DNA of 64,000 nt from Pseudomonas bijieensis. GTDB lineage: Bacteria; Pseudomonadota; Gammaproteobacteria; Pseudomonadales; Pseudomonadaceae. The position numbers and the translations under genes are program-made. Each line of letters starts with the position of its first letter. The stretch's first letter is position 1. A model generated the notes under the pieces. The model had not been told where the DNA came from and searched no databases. It worked only from the letters and a program-made list of their open reading frames with translations. Positions 1 through 8,785 of this stretch are shown piece after piece. Location: the NCBI RefSeq assembly GCF_013347965.1, contig NZ_CP048810.1, positions 1,240,001 through 1,304,000 on the forward strand, read 5' to 3'.

Positions 1-757
1 GGTCCAGGCGCATCCAGGCACCACCCGGTGCCTGGCGTGACACCGGGAACCACAACCCGCACAGCGCCGACAGGCCGATGGATTGCGGTTCGGCGAAGGT
101 CACGAACACTTCGGCCAGGTCCTGTGCCCGGCTGATGGCCCGGGCGCCGACAAAGCGCAGCGGCGACACGGCCACGTCCACCAAGGCGACTTCGCGCAAG
201 CCACGGCCGGCATCGCAGACCAGCAGGCGCTTGTTACGTCGCAGACCGATCTGCGTCGGTATCCGTCCGCTGGCGTACAACCCGCCGGCCAGTCCGGCAC
301 TGGTGGCCTCGCGCAATTCAGGAAAGGCGTTATTGGTGCCGGTGGACAGAGTCAGCAACGGGATGTCTCCCACTTCGGCGGCCACCGCCTTGTGAGTGCC
401 ATCGCCGCCGAGCACGGCGATCAGCGCCACCTCGCGTTCGGCCATCAGCCGCGCGGCCCGACGAGTGTCTTCGACGGTCTGGCGCAGGGTCAGGTCGAGG
501 AACTCCAGGGCCGGCCAATGGCTGCTGCGGGCCTGACGACTGTGACTGTTCTTCAGTACGGCGGCGGCCATGCCGATCATGTCGGTGGGCATCAGCACCT
601 GCTCGATGCCGGTGGCGCCGAACGCGGCCAGCAGGCGCTGGATCACCGAGACCTTGTCGGTACTGGAAAACAGCCCGGCGTTGGCGGTCAGGCGCCGCAC
701 GTCACGGCCCGATGCGGGGTTGGCGATGATGCCCACGGTCAGTGGCCGGCGACTCAT
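1..757 (-). CDS. acoX: AcoX-like ATP-NAD kinase family protein (partial, runs off the left edge)
   Basis: Reading leftward from an ATG at 757, the frame is open to the window edge (252 codons; C-terminus outside). The product starts MSRRPLTVGIIANPASGRDV, and residues 117-121 carry the GGDGT motif of the ATP-NAD kinase/diacylglycerol kinase fold. AcoX proteins of acetoin clusters belong to this family; their biochemical role is not settled, and the cytoplasm is the likely location. The gene is divergent from the adjacent acoR, the usual layout in Pseudomonas where acoX leads the acoXABC-bdh operon. A sigma-54 promoter lies about 100 bp upstream (872-888). The fold call is firm; the AcoX name rests on the acoR neighbour. 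Confidence 0.8.
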   Translation of the reverse strand, partial: MSRRPLTVGIIANPASGRDVRRLTANAGLFSSTDKVSVIQRLLAAFGATGIEQVLMPTDMIGMAAAVLKNSHSRQARSSHWPALEFLDLTLRQTVEDTRRAARLMAEREVALIAVLGGDGTHKAVAAEVGDIPLLTLSTGTNNAFPELREATSAGLAGGLYASGRIPTQIGLRRNKRLLVCDAGRGLREVALVDVAVSPLRFVGARAISRAQDLAEVFVTFAEPQSIGLSALCGLWFPVSRQAPGGAWMRLD

Positions 758-871
758 GGCGCCACCGTGGCGGGGATAGGCGAACGGTCTGGGCAGCCAG
801 ACCCTGGGCAAGAAAACATAGGCACCTCGTTGTTATTATTGGATGCCCCGTCGAGCGGGTTGCAGAGGTAG

Positions 872-888
872 AGCAAGGGCAGTGCCAG
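872..888 (-). promoter_or_regulatory. Sigma-54 (-24/-12) promoter for the aco operon
   Basis: The minus strand reads CTGGCACTGCCCTTGCT. GG and GC elements are separated by exactly 10 bases, matching the RpoN consensus TGGCACG-N4-TTGCW at nearly every position. It points toward acoX, and the predicted transcription start near 861 leaves a leader of about 100 nt. This fits control by the divergently encoded enhancer-binding protein AcoR. Confidence 0.75.
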
Positions 889-964
889 TAACGAAAAAAG
901 TCTTCGAAAAGCCCTGACCAGAGCGGTCCCATCGGTTTGTTCAATGCAGCGGAGCGAGCTCTGG

Positions 965-1024
965 TGAGACGCTCCATGTCAGGTTGCACGAGGCTTCGGC
1001 GAGACCCTGAGACGTGGCGTCTCA
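965..1024. promoter_or_regulatory. Candidate AcoR upstream activator site (UAS)
   Basis: A perfect inverted repeat TGAGACG-TGG-CGTCTCA occupies 1008-1024, and the same half-site TGAGACG recurs at 965-971. The palindrome lies about 130 bp upstream of the -24 element of the acoX promoter, a usual distance for enhancer sites of sigma-54 activators, and about 90 bp upstream of acoR. The repeat is seen directly; that AcoR binds it is inference. Confidence 0.5.
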
Positions 1025-1114
1025 CACGGGCCGAACAACCGGTCGAGCTTGTCTGTACCCGGCGAACGGCGCTTAATGTGCGCACAACGATAAGAAGCTG
1101 AATCGGAGGCCCCT

Positions 1115-2980
1115 ATGCTTTCCGCTCACTCCCGGGCGCACGTGGATTGCGTCAGTCGCGTGGTGAAAAACGCGAACCAATTGCCACAGCTGCCCGTCCC
1201 GGACCTGATCCTCGATTCCTGGCGCCGGTCCCTGGAGCAACATCACCTGGACCCCGGTTCGTTGCAGGGCCCGCGCATCCTCTCCCAGGACGTGCTCAAG
1301 CAATGCCGCGAACGCTCCGAGCTGTTCCTCAATATCGCCAGCGAAGAAGTCGCCCGCCTGCATGGCCGAGTGCGCGATGCCGACTACTGCGTGCTACTGA
1401 CCGATGCCCAGGGCCAGACCATCGACTATCGAGTGGAAACCACGATCCGCAACGACTGCCGCAAGGCCGGCTTGTACCTGGGCACCTGTTGGTCGGAGGG
1501 CGAAGAAGGCACCTGTGGCGTGGCGGCGGTGCTCACGGCCAAGGCCCCGGTGACGGTGCACAAGCGCGACCATTTCCGCGCGGCGTTCATTGGCCTGACC
1601 TGCTCCGCCGCGCCGGTGTTCGACCCCCAGGGTGAATTGCTCGGGGTATTGGACGTCTCGGCGGTGCGCTCGCCGGACGATCGACGCTCGCAGCACCTGA
1701 TACGGCAAATGGTGGTACAGAGCGCCCGAGAGATCGAACAGGCGTTTTTCATGAGCAGCGCCCAGGGCTACTGGGTGCTGCGGGCCCATCGCAACCCCGG
1801 CTACGTCGACAGCCAGCCGGACTTCCTGTTCGCTTGGGACGACGACGGCTGCCTGCAAGCCCTGAACCCCGCCGCCCGCCAGTACCTGCTGCAACATTAC
1901 GGGCAGTTGCCGCAACACATCGGCCAGGTGTTCGACCAGCAACTGCTGCACCGTGCCCGGGACGAAAGCCTCTGCCCGCTCGACCACGCCATGCATGGCC
2001 GCTTGAGCGCGCCACGCCATCGGGCCAGTACGCGTCCGCGGGTTGCGCTGAACCCGTCCGAGATCGACCCGCGCCTGGCCGACAGCCTGCGTCTGGCGGT
2101 GCGGGTCAAGGATCGCAACCTGCCGGTGCTGATCCAGGGCGAAACCGGTTCCGGCAAGGAAGTCTTCGCCCGCCAGTTGCACCAGGCCAGCCAGCGTCGT
2201 GATCGTCCATTCGTGGCGTTGAACTGCGCCGCCATTCCCGAAAGCCTGATCGAGAGCGAATTGTTCGGCTACGTCGCCGGCGCTTTCACCGGCGCCTCGG
2301 CCAAAGGCATGCAGGGCCTGTTGCAACAGGCCGATGGCGGTACCTTGTTCCTGGATGAAATCGGTGACATGCCGCTGGCCTTGCAGACCCGCCTGCTGCG
2401 GGTACTGGCCGAGGGTGAAGTGGCGCCGCTGGGGGCATCGCGCCGCAAGGCCGTGGACATCCAGGTGATCTGCGCCACCCACCGCGACCTGGAAACACTG
2501 GTGGCCGCCGGCGAGTTTCGCGAGGACCTGTATTTCCGCCTGGGTGGCGCACGCTTCCAACTGCCACCGTTGCGCGAACGCAGCGATCGGTTGGCGCTGA
2601 TCAATCGGATTCTTGTCGAGGAGTCAGCGCTGTGCGGAGAAACGGTGCAATTGAGCGGCGCAGCCCTGGAATGTCTGCTCGGTTACCACTGGCCGGGCAA
2701 TGTCCGCCAGTTGCGCCATGTGCTGCGCTATGCCTGCGCGGTGTGCGAAGCCAGCGTGATCCAACTCAGCCACCTGCCCGAGTCAATGCACGGGACAGAC
2801 TCCACCGATCACGGGCCGGAGCCAAGTGCCAGCCCGGAACGCCAGGCGTTGCTCGATGCGTTGGTGCGTCATCGCTGGAAACCCACCGCCGCCGCCCGGG
2901 CCCTGGGCATTTCCCGGGCGACCCTGTATCGACGGGTGCACCAGCATGGCATCGAAATGCCTGGCCGCAGCCCGGCTTGA
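1115..2980 (+). CDS. acoR: AcoR, sigma-54-dependent activator of acetoin catabolism
   Basis: This 621-residue bacterial enhancer-binding protein has three parts. The N-terminal half (about residues 60-220) is a GAF-type sensory region. The central AAA+ domain has Walker A GETGSGKE (about 342-349), the sigma-54 contact loop GAFTGA (about 389) and Walker [12 protein letters not shown] (about 409). The C-terminus (about 580-615) is a Fis-type helix-turn-helix ([17 protein letters not shown]). The ATG at 1115 follows a GGAG ribosome site. Proteins of this type open RpoN promoters; AcoR responds to acetoin or acetaldehyde. Divergence from acoX and the -24/-12 promoter between them support the name. 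Length and all catalytic motifs are intact. Confidence 0.88.
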   Translation: MLSAHSRAHVDCVSRVVKNANQLPQLPVPDLILDSWRRSLEQHHLDPGSLQGPRILSQDVLKQCRERSELFLNIASEEVARLHGRVRDADYCVLLTDAQGQTIDYRVETTIRNDCRKAGLYLGTCWSEGEEGTCGVAAVLTAKAPVTVHKRDHFRAAFIGLTCSAAPVFDPQGELLGVLDVSAVRSPDDRRSQHLIRQMVVQSAREIEQAFFMSSAQGYWVLRAHRNPGYVDSQPDFLFAWDDDGCLQALNPAARQYLLQHYGQLPQHIGQVFDQQLLHRARDESLCPLDHAMHGRLSAPRHRASTRPRVALNPSEIDPRLADSLRLAVRVKDRNLPVLIQGETGSGKEVFARQLHQASQRRDRPFVALNCAAIPESLIESELFGYVAGAFTGASAKGMQGLLQQADGGTLFLDEIGDMPLALQTRLLRVLAEGEVAPLGASRRKAVDIQVICATHRDLETLVAAGEFREDLYFRLGGARFQLPPLRERSDRLALINRILVEESALCGETVQLSGAALECLLGYHWPGNVRQLRHVLRYACAVCEASVIQLSHLPESMHGTDSTDHGPEPSASPERQALLDALVRHRWKPTAAARALGISRATLYRRVHQHGIEMPGRSPA

Positions 2981-2984
2981 GGGC

Positions 2985-3314
2985 CTACCGGCGCGCCAGC
3001 TCATGGCGGACGCATTGCTCGTAGTAGGTCTGCTTGACCGCCGCGGGTTTGAGACGCGACGCGCTGTTGTAGGTCTGTTCGATAATGCCCAGGGCGGTCA
3101 TGCGCATCCAGGGCCGGGGAAACTTGCGCACTTGCAGCTTCTTCCGCGCGCCGTACAGGCTGACGCCAGACAGCTTCGACGCCTGCGCGCCCGCCGCAAT
3201 GTCCGAACCCCAGCGGCACACCGATTGCTGGTTCTGCGTCAGCGCCCTGGCCTGGGCCTCAAGCGAGACGGCGGCCAGGAGAAACGTCGTTACGACCCAC
3301 ATAGAAATACGCAT
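2985..3314 (-). CDS. Small secreted protein of unknown function
   Basis: This 109-residue protein begins MRISMWVVTTFLLAAVSLEAQA, a clear Sec signal peptide with cleavage expected after AQA. The mature part is basic and has two cysteines (VCRWG and EQCVRH) that could form a periplasmic disulfide. The frame stays open further upstream, but that extension translates REP sequence, so the ATG at 3314 is preferred. The gene converges on acoR with only 4 bases between stops. I recognise no family. Confidence 0.6.
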   Translation of the reverse strand: MRISMWVVTTFLLAAVSLEAQARALTQNQQSVCRWGSDIAAGAQASKLSGVSLYGARKKLQVRKFPRPWMRMTALGIIEQTYNSASRLKPAAVKQTYYEQCVRHELARR

Positions 3315-3432
3315 AGGTTTGTCGCCCAACTTTCTGAAAGGAAAGAAGTTTGACCGTATACAAATGAGCAAGGGGCCAGCATTTGAACAGGCCCCCTGTC
3401 TGCCTGGCACGCCGCGTTGGCGTTGCGTTCCT

Positions 3433-3478
3433 GAGGCCGCTTCGCAGCCCAGCGGGAACAAGCTCCCTCGCCACGGGT
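3433..3478. repeat. REP arm, GCGGGA-ACAAG-CTCCC family
   Basis: A single arm carrying cagcccagcgggaacaagct followed by ccctcgccacggg. It belongs to the same REP family as 3686-3788, with the stem partly degenerated. Confidence 0.7.
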
Positions 3479-3685
3479 ATTGGCTTGCCTTCATCCACTG
3501 CAATGGCTGCCCAGGCGATAGCCATCCTACAAACAGGTAGAGGTTATTAGATTAACTTATTGAAAATAAACAAATTTAACTTGAACTCCAACTACCTACC
3601 CTAGTGACGCGAAAATCTAGAAAATGGTAGAGATCAAATTACTAACCAATTGAAATAAAACAACTTTAATGAAAAATACCTATCC

Positions 3686-3788
3686 TGTGGCGAGGGAGCT
3701 TGCTCCCGCTGGGCTGCGAAGCAGCCCCCAAGAAAGCACTGACAACTCGATATGTCAGATAAGCAGCGGACAACCTCCCTCGCCACGG
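3686..3788. repeat. REP pair (BIME), GTGGCGAGGGAGCTTGCTCCC family
   Basis: It opens with gtggcgagggagcttgctcc and closes with the inverted end ccctcgccacgg; the second arm is shortened. The element lies just downstream of the dipZ-like gene stop and may protect the mRNA 3' end or act as a terminator, as is known for REP elements. Confidence 0.8.
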
Positions 3789-3792
3789 TTCA

Positions 3793-5001
3793 TCAGCCCG
3801 CCTTCGCTTCCTGCAGCAGTTGCTGGATCACCTGCTCCTGCTCGTCATAACGTCCCTCGCCAAAGTGGCTGTAGCGCACCTGCCCCTTGGCATCGATGAA
3901 GTAATGGGCTGGCCAATACTGGTTGTTGAAGGCACGCCAGATCGCATACTGATTGTCGATCGCCACCGGGTAGTGGATGTCCAGCTTGCGCACCTGCTCG
4001 CGCACGTTGTCGATGATCTTCTCGTAGCCGTATTCCGGGGTATGGACGCCGATCACCACCAGCCCGTCCTTTTCATACTTCTTCGCCCAACCGTTCACAT
4101 AGGGCAAGGTGTGTTGGCAGTTGATGCAGTCATAGGTCCAGAAATCCACCAGCACCACCTTGCCCCGCAGTGACTCGCTGCTCAGCGGCGGCGAGTTCAA
4201 CCACTGCACCGCACCGTCCAACGCGGGCATGGTGCCCTGGGATTCGAGGGTCGGCATGGAACTCGCCCCGGCCTTGCTCACCACATAGTCGATGGCCTTG
4301 GGCACGTTTTCCAGCAAGCTTTTTTCCAAGGTGGTCGACTGTTGAGATGAAGTCGCCGCCAACAACCGGTCATCCGTCCCGGTGCCAATCGCCACGGCCG
4401 CCAGCAACACCACCACTCCCGTTCCCCGGCGCAGCCAGGTGGTGATCGGCAGCGAGAGTTTCAGGCGACCGACCAGTCCCCGCCCTGCCAGGATCAACGT
4501 CCCCAGGGACAAGGCACTGCCCAGGCCGTAGGCGAGCAACAGCAGGCTGGTTTGTGTGCTGGCGCCTTGCAACATGGCGCCGGTCAGGATCACTCCGAGT
4601 ATCGGTCCGGCGCACGGAGCCCAGAGCAGCCCGGTGGCCACCCCGATCAGCACTGACGCCACGGGTCCGGCCATGCGCCCGGCACCGGCGTCCAGGCGAT
4701 TGCCCAAGCTGACCAGCGGCCGCGCCAGCCAGGTTCCGACCCGGCTGAAGATCAGCGACAAGGCGAACACCACCATCACCGCCAAGGCGACTTGCCGGCC
4801 GACGCTGCTGGCGCGCACCACCCACTCGCTGCTGACCACCGCCAGGCTGGAGACCAGGGCAAACGTCAGCACCATGCCGCCGAGGGTCAGCAGCACCGAG
4901 CCGCGAGAGCGATCGGCCCGGGCGAACAGAAACGGCACCACCGGAAGAATACAGGGGCTGAGGATCGTCAGGATCCCGCCGAGAAAAGCGATCAGAAGCA
5001 T
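3793..5001 (-). CDS. dipZ: DipZ-like thiol:disulfide interchange protein (CcdA-thioredoxin fusion)
   Basis: This 402-residue inner-membrane protein moves reducing equivalents from the cytoplasm to the periplasm. Residues 1-205 form a CcdA/DsbD-like membrane domain with the SPCILP motif (Cys17) and a second conserved cysteine in WAPCAGP (Cys130), the expected redox pair. Residues about 265-400 form a periplasmic thioredoxin/TlpA-like domain with active site CINC (Cys292, Cys295). The layout matches DipZ proteins. Next to a DUF2790 gene and a two-component system it resembles the P. aeruginosa region where DsbRS controls dsb genes. In that group the role is periplasmic disulfide repair, for example under copper stress; the exact substrate here is unknown. 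Confidence 0.85.
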   Translation of the reverse strand: MLLIAFLGGILTILSPCILPVVPFLFARADRSRGSVLLTLGGMVLTFALVSSLAVVSSEWVVRASSVGRQVALAVMVVFALSLIFSRVGTWLARPLVSLGNRLDAGAGRMAGPVASVLIGVATGLLWAPCAGPILGVILTGAMLQGASTQTSLLLLAYGLGSALSLGTLILAGRGLVGRLKLSLPITTWLRRGTGVVVLLAAVAIGTGTDDRLLAATSSQQSTTLEKSLLENVPKAIDYVVSKAGASSMPTLESQGTMPALDGAVQWLNSPPLSSESLRGKVVLVDFWTYDCINCQHTLPYVNGWAKKYEKDGLVVIGVHTPEYGYEKIIDNVREQVRKLDIHYPVAIDNQYAIWRAFNNQYWPAHYFIDAKGQVRYSHFGEGRYDEQEQVIQQLLQEAKAG

Positions 5002-5036
5002 GGCAATACCTCACTATAAAAGGCCGACGCAAACCC

Positions 5037-5164
5037 TGTGGCGAGGGAGCTTGCTCCCGCTGGGCTGCGAAGCGGCCCCGAAAGTGACTGACAACACGGT
5101 GTGTCAGACCCATACAGGGGGCCGCTTCGCGCCCCAGCGGGAGCAAGCTCCCTCCCTCGCCACA
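5037..5164. repeat. REP pair (BIME), GTGGCGAGGGAGCTTGCTCCC family
   Basis: Two arms in inverted orientation, gtggcgagggagcttgctcc at the left and gagcaagctccctccctcgc at the right, fill the gap between the dipZ-like gene and the DUF2790 gene. Confidence 0.85.
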
Positions 5165-5172
5165 AAAACAGG

Positions 5173-5436
5173 TCAGTTCTGGTTGCTGCAGTTATCGGAA
5201 AGCTTGCGATAGTTCAGCGCTTGCTTGTGGCCCGTGGAGTCCAGATAGGTCATGTGGGCGTTGACCACACCGCAGGTCGGCTGGGCGTCTTCGCTAAGGG
5301 AGAGCACTTTCTGGATGTCCAGGTGGGTGCCGTAGGTGTAGGTTTGCGCCGGCACGTTGCTTTCGGCCCGAGCCGACAGCGTGCAAATATTCAGTGCAGC
5401 GAAGAGGCAGGCGGCGTAGATGGCTTTGGTGTTCAT
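5173..5436 (-). CDS. DUF2790 family small secreted protein
   Basis: This 87-residue protein begins MNTKAIYAACLFAALNICTLSARA, a Sec signal peptide cleaved near ARA. The mature part has the DUF2790 pattern: YTYGTHLDIQKVLSL, then a cysteine in PTCGVV, a VNAHMTYLDSTG segment, and a final cysteine in LSDNC. The two cysteines probably form a disulfide. A GAGGAAT ribosome site precedes the ATG at 5436; the longer open frame upstream lacks one. The family is common in Pseudomonas and its function is unknown. The gene diverges from the response regulator and shares an upstream element (5559-5592) with the bufferin-like precursor gene. Confidence 0.8.
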   Translation of the reverse strand: MNTKAIYAACLFAALNICTLSARAESNVPAQTYTYGTHLDIQKVLSLSEDAQPTCGVVNAHMTYLDSTGHKQALNYRKLSDNCSNQN

Positions 5437-5558
5437 GGCGATTCCTCGATTCAATGGGTGTTTATCTGCCGAGGCCTGTTGTGTCGCCTCGATGGGTGCC
5501 ATTGAATGCCGCGCAGGTATCGCGCCTGTATCGAGCCAGGGGGCCTTTTGCATCGCTG

Positions 5559-5592
5559 TGTATCCACCGCGCGACAGATACACTGCAATACA
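5559..5592. promoter_or_regulatory. Composite TGTATCC / CACTGCAATACA element, candidate response-regulator site
   Basis: The plus strand has TGTATCC at 5559-5565, a CGCG core, then CACTGCAATACA ending at 5592. Within it, two ATACA copies 10 bases apart (in ATACACTGCAATACA) form the direct repeat typical of OmpR-family sites. A near copy stands at 11736-11770 upstream of the EGKCG precursor gene. Binding by the adjacent regulator is inference. Confidence 0.5.
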
Positions 5593-5662
5593 AACCGTCG
5601 CGAGCCGGGCCGGCCGGCGTCTGTAGACTGATCACAACGAAACGCCGAGGGGGCTGAACACC

Positions 5663-6403
5663 ATGGATCATGTCGATCACGTGTTGATAGTGGATGACGA
5701 TCGCGAGATCAGAGAGCTGGTTGGCAATTACCTGAAAAAGAACGGCCTGCGCACCACCGTGGTTGCCGATGGCCGGCAGATGCGCGCCTTCCTGGAAACC
5801 ACCCCGGTGGACCTGATCGTGCTGGACATCATGATGCCCGGCGATGATGGCCTGGTGCTGTGTCGGGAACTGCGTGCCGGCAAGCACAAGGCCACGCCGG
5901 TGCTGATGCTCACCGCCCGCAACGACGAGACCGACCGCATCATCGGCCTGGAGATGGGCGCCGACGATTACCTGGTCAAGCCCTTCGCCGCCCGCGAGCT
6001 GCTGGCGCGCATCAATGCCGTGCTGCGCCGCACCCGCATGCTGCCGCCCAACCTGGTGGTCACCGAAAGCGGTCGCTTGCTGGCGTTCGGGCGCTGGCGC
6101 CTGGACACCACCGCCCGTCACCTGCTGGACACCGACGGCACCATGGTGGCCTTGAGTGGTGCCGAGTATCGTTTATTGCGGGTATTTCTCGACCATCCGC
6201 AACGGGTGCTCAACCGCGACCAATTGCTTAACCTGACCCAGGGCCGGGACGCCGACCTGTTCGATCGTTCCATCGACCTGCTGGTCAGCCGCCTGCGCCA
6301 GCGTCTGTTGGACGATGCCCGGGAGCCGGCCTACATCAAGACCGTGCGCAGCGAAGGCTACGTGTTCTCGCTGCCGGTGGAGATCCTCGAGGCATCGGTA
6401 TGA
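5663..6403 (+). CDS. OmpR-family response regulator (DsbR-like)
   Basis: This is a 246-residue response regulator. The receiver domain (1-120) has the acidic pair DDD at 11-13, phospho-acceptor Asp55 in VLDIMMPGDDG and Lys106 in DDYLVKPF. The C-terminal half is a winged-helix DNA-binding domain ending with YIKTVRSEGYVFS. The stop overlaps the kinase start in an ATGA, so the two are translationally coupled. Its position beside disulfide-exchange genes recalls the copper-responsive DsbRS system of P. aeruginosa; this assignment is from context and not from residues that define specificity. Confidence 0.88.
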   Translation: MDHVDHVLIVDDDREIRELVGNYLKKNGLRTTVVADGRQMRAFLETTPVDLIVLDIMMPGDDGLVLCRELRAGKHKATPVLMLTARNDETDRIIGLEMGADDYLVKPFAARELLARINAVLRRTRMLPPNLVVTESGRLLAFGRWRLDTTARHLLDTDGTMVALSGAEYRLLRVFLDHPQRVLNRDQLLNLTQGRDADLFDRSIDLLVSRLRQRLLDDAREPAYIKTVRSEGYVFSLPVEILEASV

Positions 6404-7724
6404 GCCTGTCGCTGCGCTGGCCGCGGACGCTCGCCTCCAGGCTGTCGCTGATCTTCCTGATCGGCCTGATCCTGGCCCAGGGCCTGTCCTTCGGCGTCCA
6501 GTACTACGAGCGCTACCAGAGCGCCAGGTCGACCATGCTCGGCAACCTGGAAACCGACGTCTCGACCTCCGTCGCCATTCTCGACCGCCTGCCTGCCGCC
6601 GAGCGCCCGGCCTGGCTGCCAAAACTCGCCCGGCGCAACTACGGCTACCTGCTCGGTGAAGGCCAGCCCGGCCAACCGATGGACCTGGCCGACGCGCCGA
6701 TCTCGGTCAGTTCGATCCAGGAAGCCATCGGCCAGGCCTATGGCCTGACCTTCCAACAGATCCCCGGGCCGCAAATGCACTATCAGGCGCATTTGCGCCT
6801 GAGGGACGGCAGCCCGCTGACCATCGACGTACGCCCGGCGATGACACCCCTCTCTCCCTGGCTGCCGATGGTGTTGCTGGGGCAGTTGGCGCTGCTGATC
6901 GGCTGCACCTGGCTGGCCGTGCGCATCGCCGTCGGTCCCCTGACCCGGCTGGCCCAGGCGGTGGAAACCCTCGACCCGAACGCCCATAGCGTGCGCCTGG
7001 ACGAAAAAGGCCCGACCGAAGTGGTGCACGCGGCCAAGGCGTTCAATGCCATGCAGGACCGCATCGCAGCCTACCTCAAGGAGCGCATGCAGTTGCTGGC
7101 AGCGATTTCCCATGACTTGCAGACGCCCATCACGCGCATGAAATTGCGCGCCGAATTCATGGACGAAGGGATCGAACGGGACAAATTGTGGAGCGACTTG
7201 AGCGAAATGGAACATCTGGTGCGTGAAGGCGTGGCCTATGCCCGTAGCATTCACGGCGCCACCGAGGCCAGTTGCCGGATCAGCCTGGATGCATTTCTCG
7301 ACAGCCTGGTGTTCGACTACCAGGACACCGGCAAGGACGTGCAACTGTCCGGGAAAAACGCTGCCGTGATCGACACCCGCCCCCATGCCTTGCGCCGGGT
7401 GCTGGTCAACCTGGTGGACAACGCCTTGAAATTCGGCGGCGCAGCGCAGATCCAGGTGCAACAGACCGACAACGGGCAACTGGCGATCCAGGTGCTGGAC
7501 CATGGCCCCGGCATCAGCGAGCAGGAGCTGGCCGAGGTGCTCAAGCCGTTCTACCGGGTGGAGAGAGCTCGCGCAACCGGGAAACCGGCGGCACCGGCCT
7601 GGGCTTGGCCATCGCCCAGCAATTGGCGATCGCCATGGGCGGCTCACTGACCCTGAGCAACCGCGACGGCGGCGGCCTGTGCGCCGAGTTGCGCCTGAAC
7701 CGCGACGGTCTCTCCCAGGCGTAG
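6400..7724 (+). pseudogene. Sensor histidine kinase, frameshifted near the C-terminus (DsbS-like)
   Basis: The start overlaps the response-regulator stop (ATGA). The product has an N-terminal membrane segment (about 15-32), a periplasmic sensor loop, a second membrane segment (about 150-172), a HAMP region, the H-box AAISHDLQTPITR (His near 238), an N-box NLVDNALKFGG and a G1 box DHGPGIS. After FYRVE the frame breaks at GAGAGAGC (7561-7568): one extra GA shifts reading, and the literal frame stops at 7650 after 416 residues. Removing two bases restores SSRNRETGGTGLGLAIAQQL with the G2 box and a normal end at 7724 (440 residues). As written the kinase lacks its G2 box and should be inactive. 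It may be a sequencing artefact. Confidence 0.82.
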
Positions 7725-7731
7725 GTCCAAG

Positions 7732-7821
7732 TGTGGGAGCGGGCTTGCTCGCGAAAGCGGTGTGTCTGGCAGTATCAATGTTGAATATGCAGCCGTCTTC
7801 GCGAGCAAGCCCGCTCCCACA
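7732..7821. repeat. REP pair, GTGGGAGCGGGCTTGCTCGCGAA family
   Basis: Two inverted arms, tgtgggagcgggcttgctcg and gcgagcaagcccgctcccac, stand 8 bases after the kinase stop. Part of the gene-free stretch 7725-8133, which otherwise contains a second REP pair and an inverted repeat (7981-8023). Confidence 0.88.
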
Positions 7822-7864
7822 ATGTTCCGAGGCGCTACAAATATTGATGCCTTACCCATTCCCC

Positions 7865-7956
7865 CTGTGGGAGCGAGCCTGCTCGCGATAACGGTGTGTC
7901 AGCCAATACCTGTTCGACTGACCTGACGCCATCGCGAGCAGGCTCGCTCCCACAGG
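7865..7956. repeat. REP pair, GTGGGAGCGAGCCTGCTCGCGAT family
   Basis: Inverted arms tgtgggagcgagcctgctcg and atcgcgagcaggctcgctcc, separated by a short spacer. Confidence 0.88.
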
Positions 7957-7980
7957 GGTTGGGTATTTAATTGGATGCGG

Positions 7981-8023
7981 GTTTGTATGCCAGTGTGTCT
8001 GCGGCTAATCGGCATACACAAAC
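7981..8023. promoter_or_regulatory. Inverted repeat upstream of the ferric-reductase-like gene
   Basis: GTTTGTATGCC (7981-7991) and GGCATACACAAAC (8011-8023) are near-perfect inverses, separated by 19 bases and about 110 bp upstream of the gene at 8134. The TGTAT/ATACA content resembles the elements at 5559 and 11736. Regulatory function is inferred. Confidence 0.35.
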
Positions 8024-8133
8024 TTGCACAGTCCTGCATTGCGGACACACCCCACTTACACCGGCTTGAAAGACTCCCCTCGTATCCCCGGCGACTATCA
8101 CGACCGGGCCTCGACATCCAAGGAGCCTTTTAC

Positions 8134-8769
8134 ATGTCTACCGCAACTGCATCCCCCTTTCGTTACCAAGGTTGGTCGCTGTTCAGCCTGCTCGCCGCCC
8201 TGGTGCTGCTGATGACCGGGTTGATCCTGGTCCTCAATCCGGACCTGGCCGAAGGCGTACGCAGTGCCATTCGCGCCACGGCTCGCTCGTCCTTCGCCTT
8301 GTTCCTGCTGGCCTTCACCGCCTCGGCCTTCGCGGTACTGGTTCCCGCGCCCCTGAGCCGGTCGCTGGTGCGTGAACGACGCTTCATCGGGCTGGCCTTT
8401 GCCTTCTCCCATCTAGTCCATGCCGTGCTGATCTACAGCTACGGCCAGCTCAATCCCGAGTTCTGGCCCGGCCGCACCATCCTCGGCAACGTGCCCGGCA
8501 CCGTGGGCTACGTGTTCATCCTGTTGCTGGCCCTGACCTCATTCAAAACCACCACGCGCCTGATCGGTTTCAAGGCCTGGAAACGCCTGCATGTCACCGG
8601 TATGTGGGTGCTGGCGGCGATCTTTGCCTATTCCAATTTCAAACGCATCCCCATGAGCGCCTGGTATGTGATGCCCTTCGGCCTGATCTGCGCCGCCACC
8701 GCCATCCGCCTGGTGGGCAAGCTGGCCCAGGCCAACAAGCGCCTCCACACCCCGCAACGTGCGGCCTGA
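8134..8769 (+). CDS. Ferric-reductase-like transmembrane protein
   Basis: This 211-residue protein has about six predicted membrane helices and resembles the ferric reductase-like transmembrane domain (PF01794). Histidines in the second half (FSHLVHAVL, and RLHVTGMW) are candidate haem ligands. The start at 8134 follows an AAGGAGCC ribosome site; a longer upstream frame has none. It lies 16 bp before the DoxX gene, so the two probably form an operon. A role in electron transfer or redox support of the neighbouring metal-binding peptide system is possible but not shown. Confidence 0.72.
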   Translation: MSTATASPFRYQGWSLFSLLAALVLLMTGLILVLNPDLAEGVRSAIRATARSSFALFLLAFTASAFAVLVPAPLSRSLVRERRFIGLAFAFSHLVHAVLIYSYGQLNPEFWPGRTILGNVPGTVGYVFILLLALTSFKTTTRLIGFKAWKRLHVTGMWVLAAIFAYSNFKRIPMSAWYVMPFGLICAATAIRLVGKLAQANKRLHTPQRAA

Positions 8770-8785
8770 GCCCTGGGAGATCATC

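Larger units (their letters stand above)
3315..3792. other. Intergenic stretch with REP arms and an AT-rich island
   Basis: No credible gene is seen. The stretch holds a single REP arm (3433-3478), an AT-rich block of about 145 bases (3536-3680) that stands out in a GC-rich chromosome, and a two-armed REP element (3686-3788). The AT-rich block would suit a promoter region for the leftward gene ending at 2985, but no specific site can be named. Confidence 0.6.

Noticed and set aside
1394..2560. A 388-codon frame antisense to acoR
   Set aside because: No domain, and it overlaps the full-length acoR with all AAA+ motifs intact.
7561..7568. Programmed frameshift in the histidine kinase
   Set aside because: No slippery heptamer or downstream structure is evident, and comparable insertions elsewhere in the window favour error or simple mutation.
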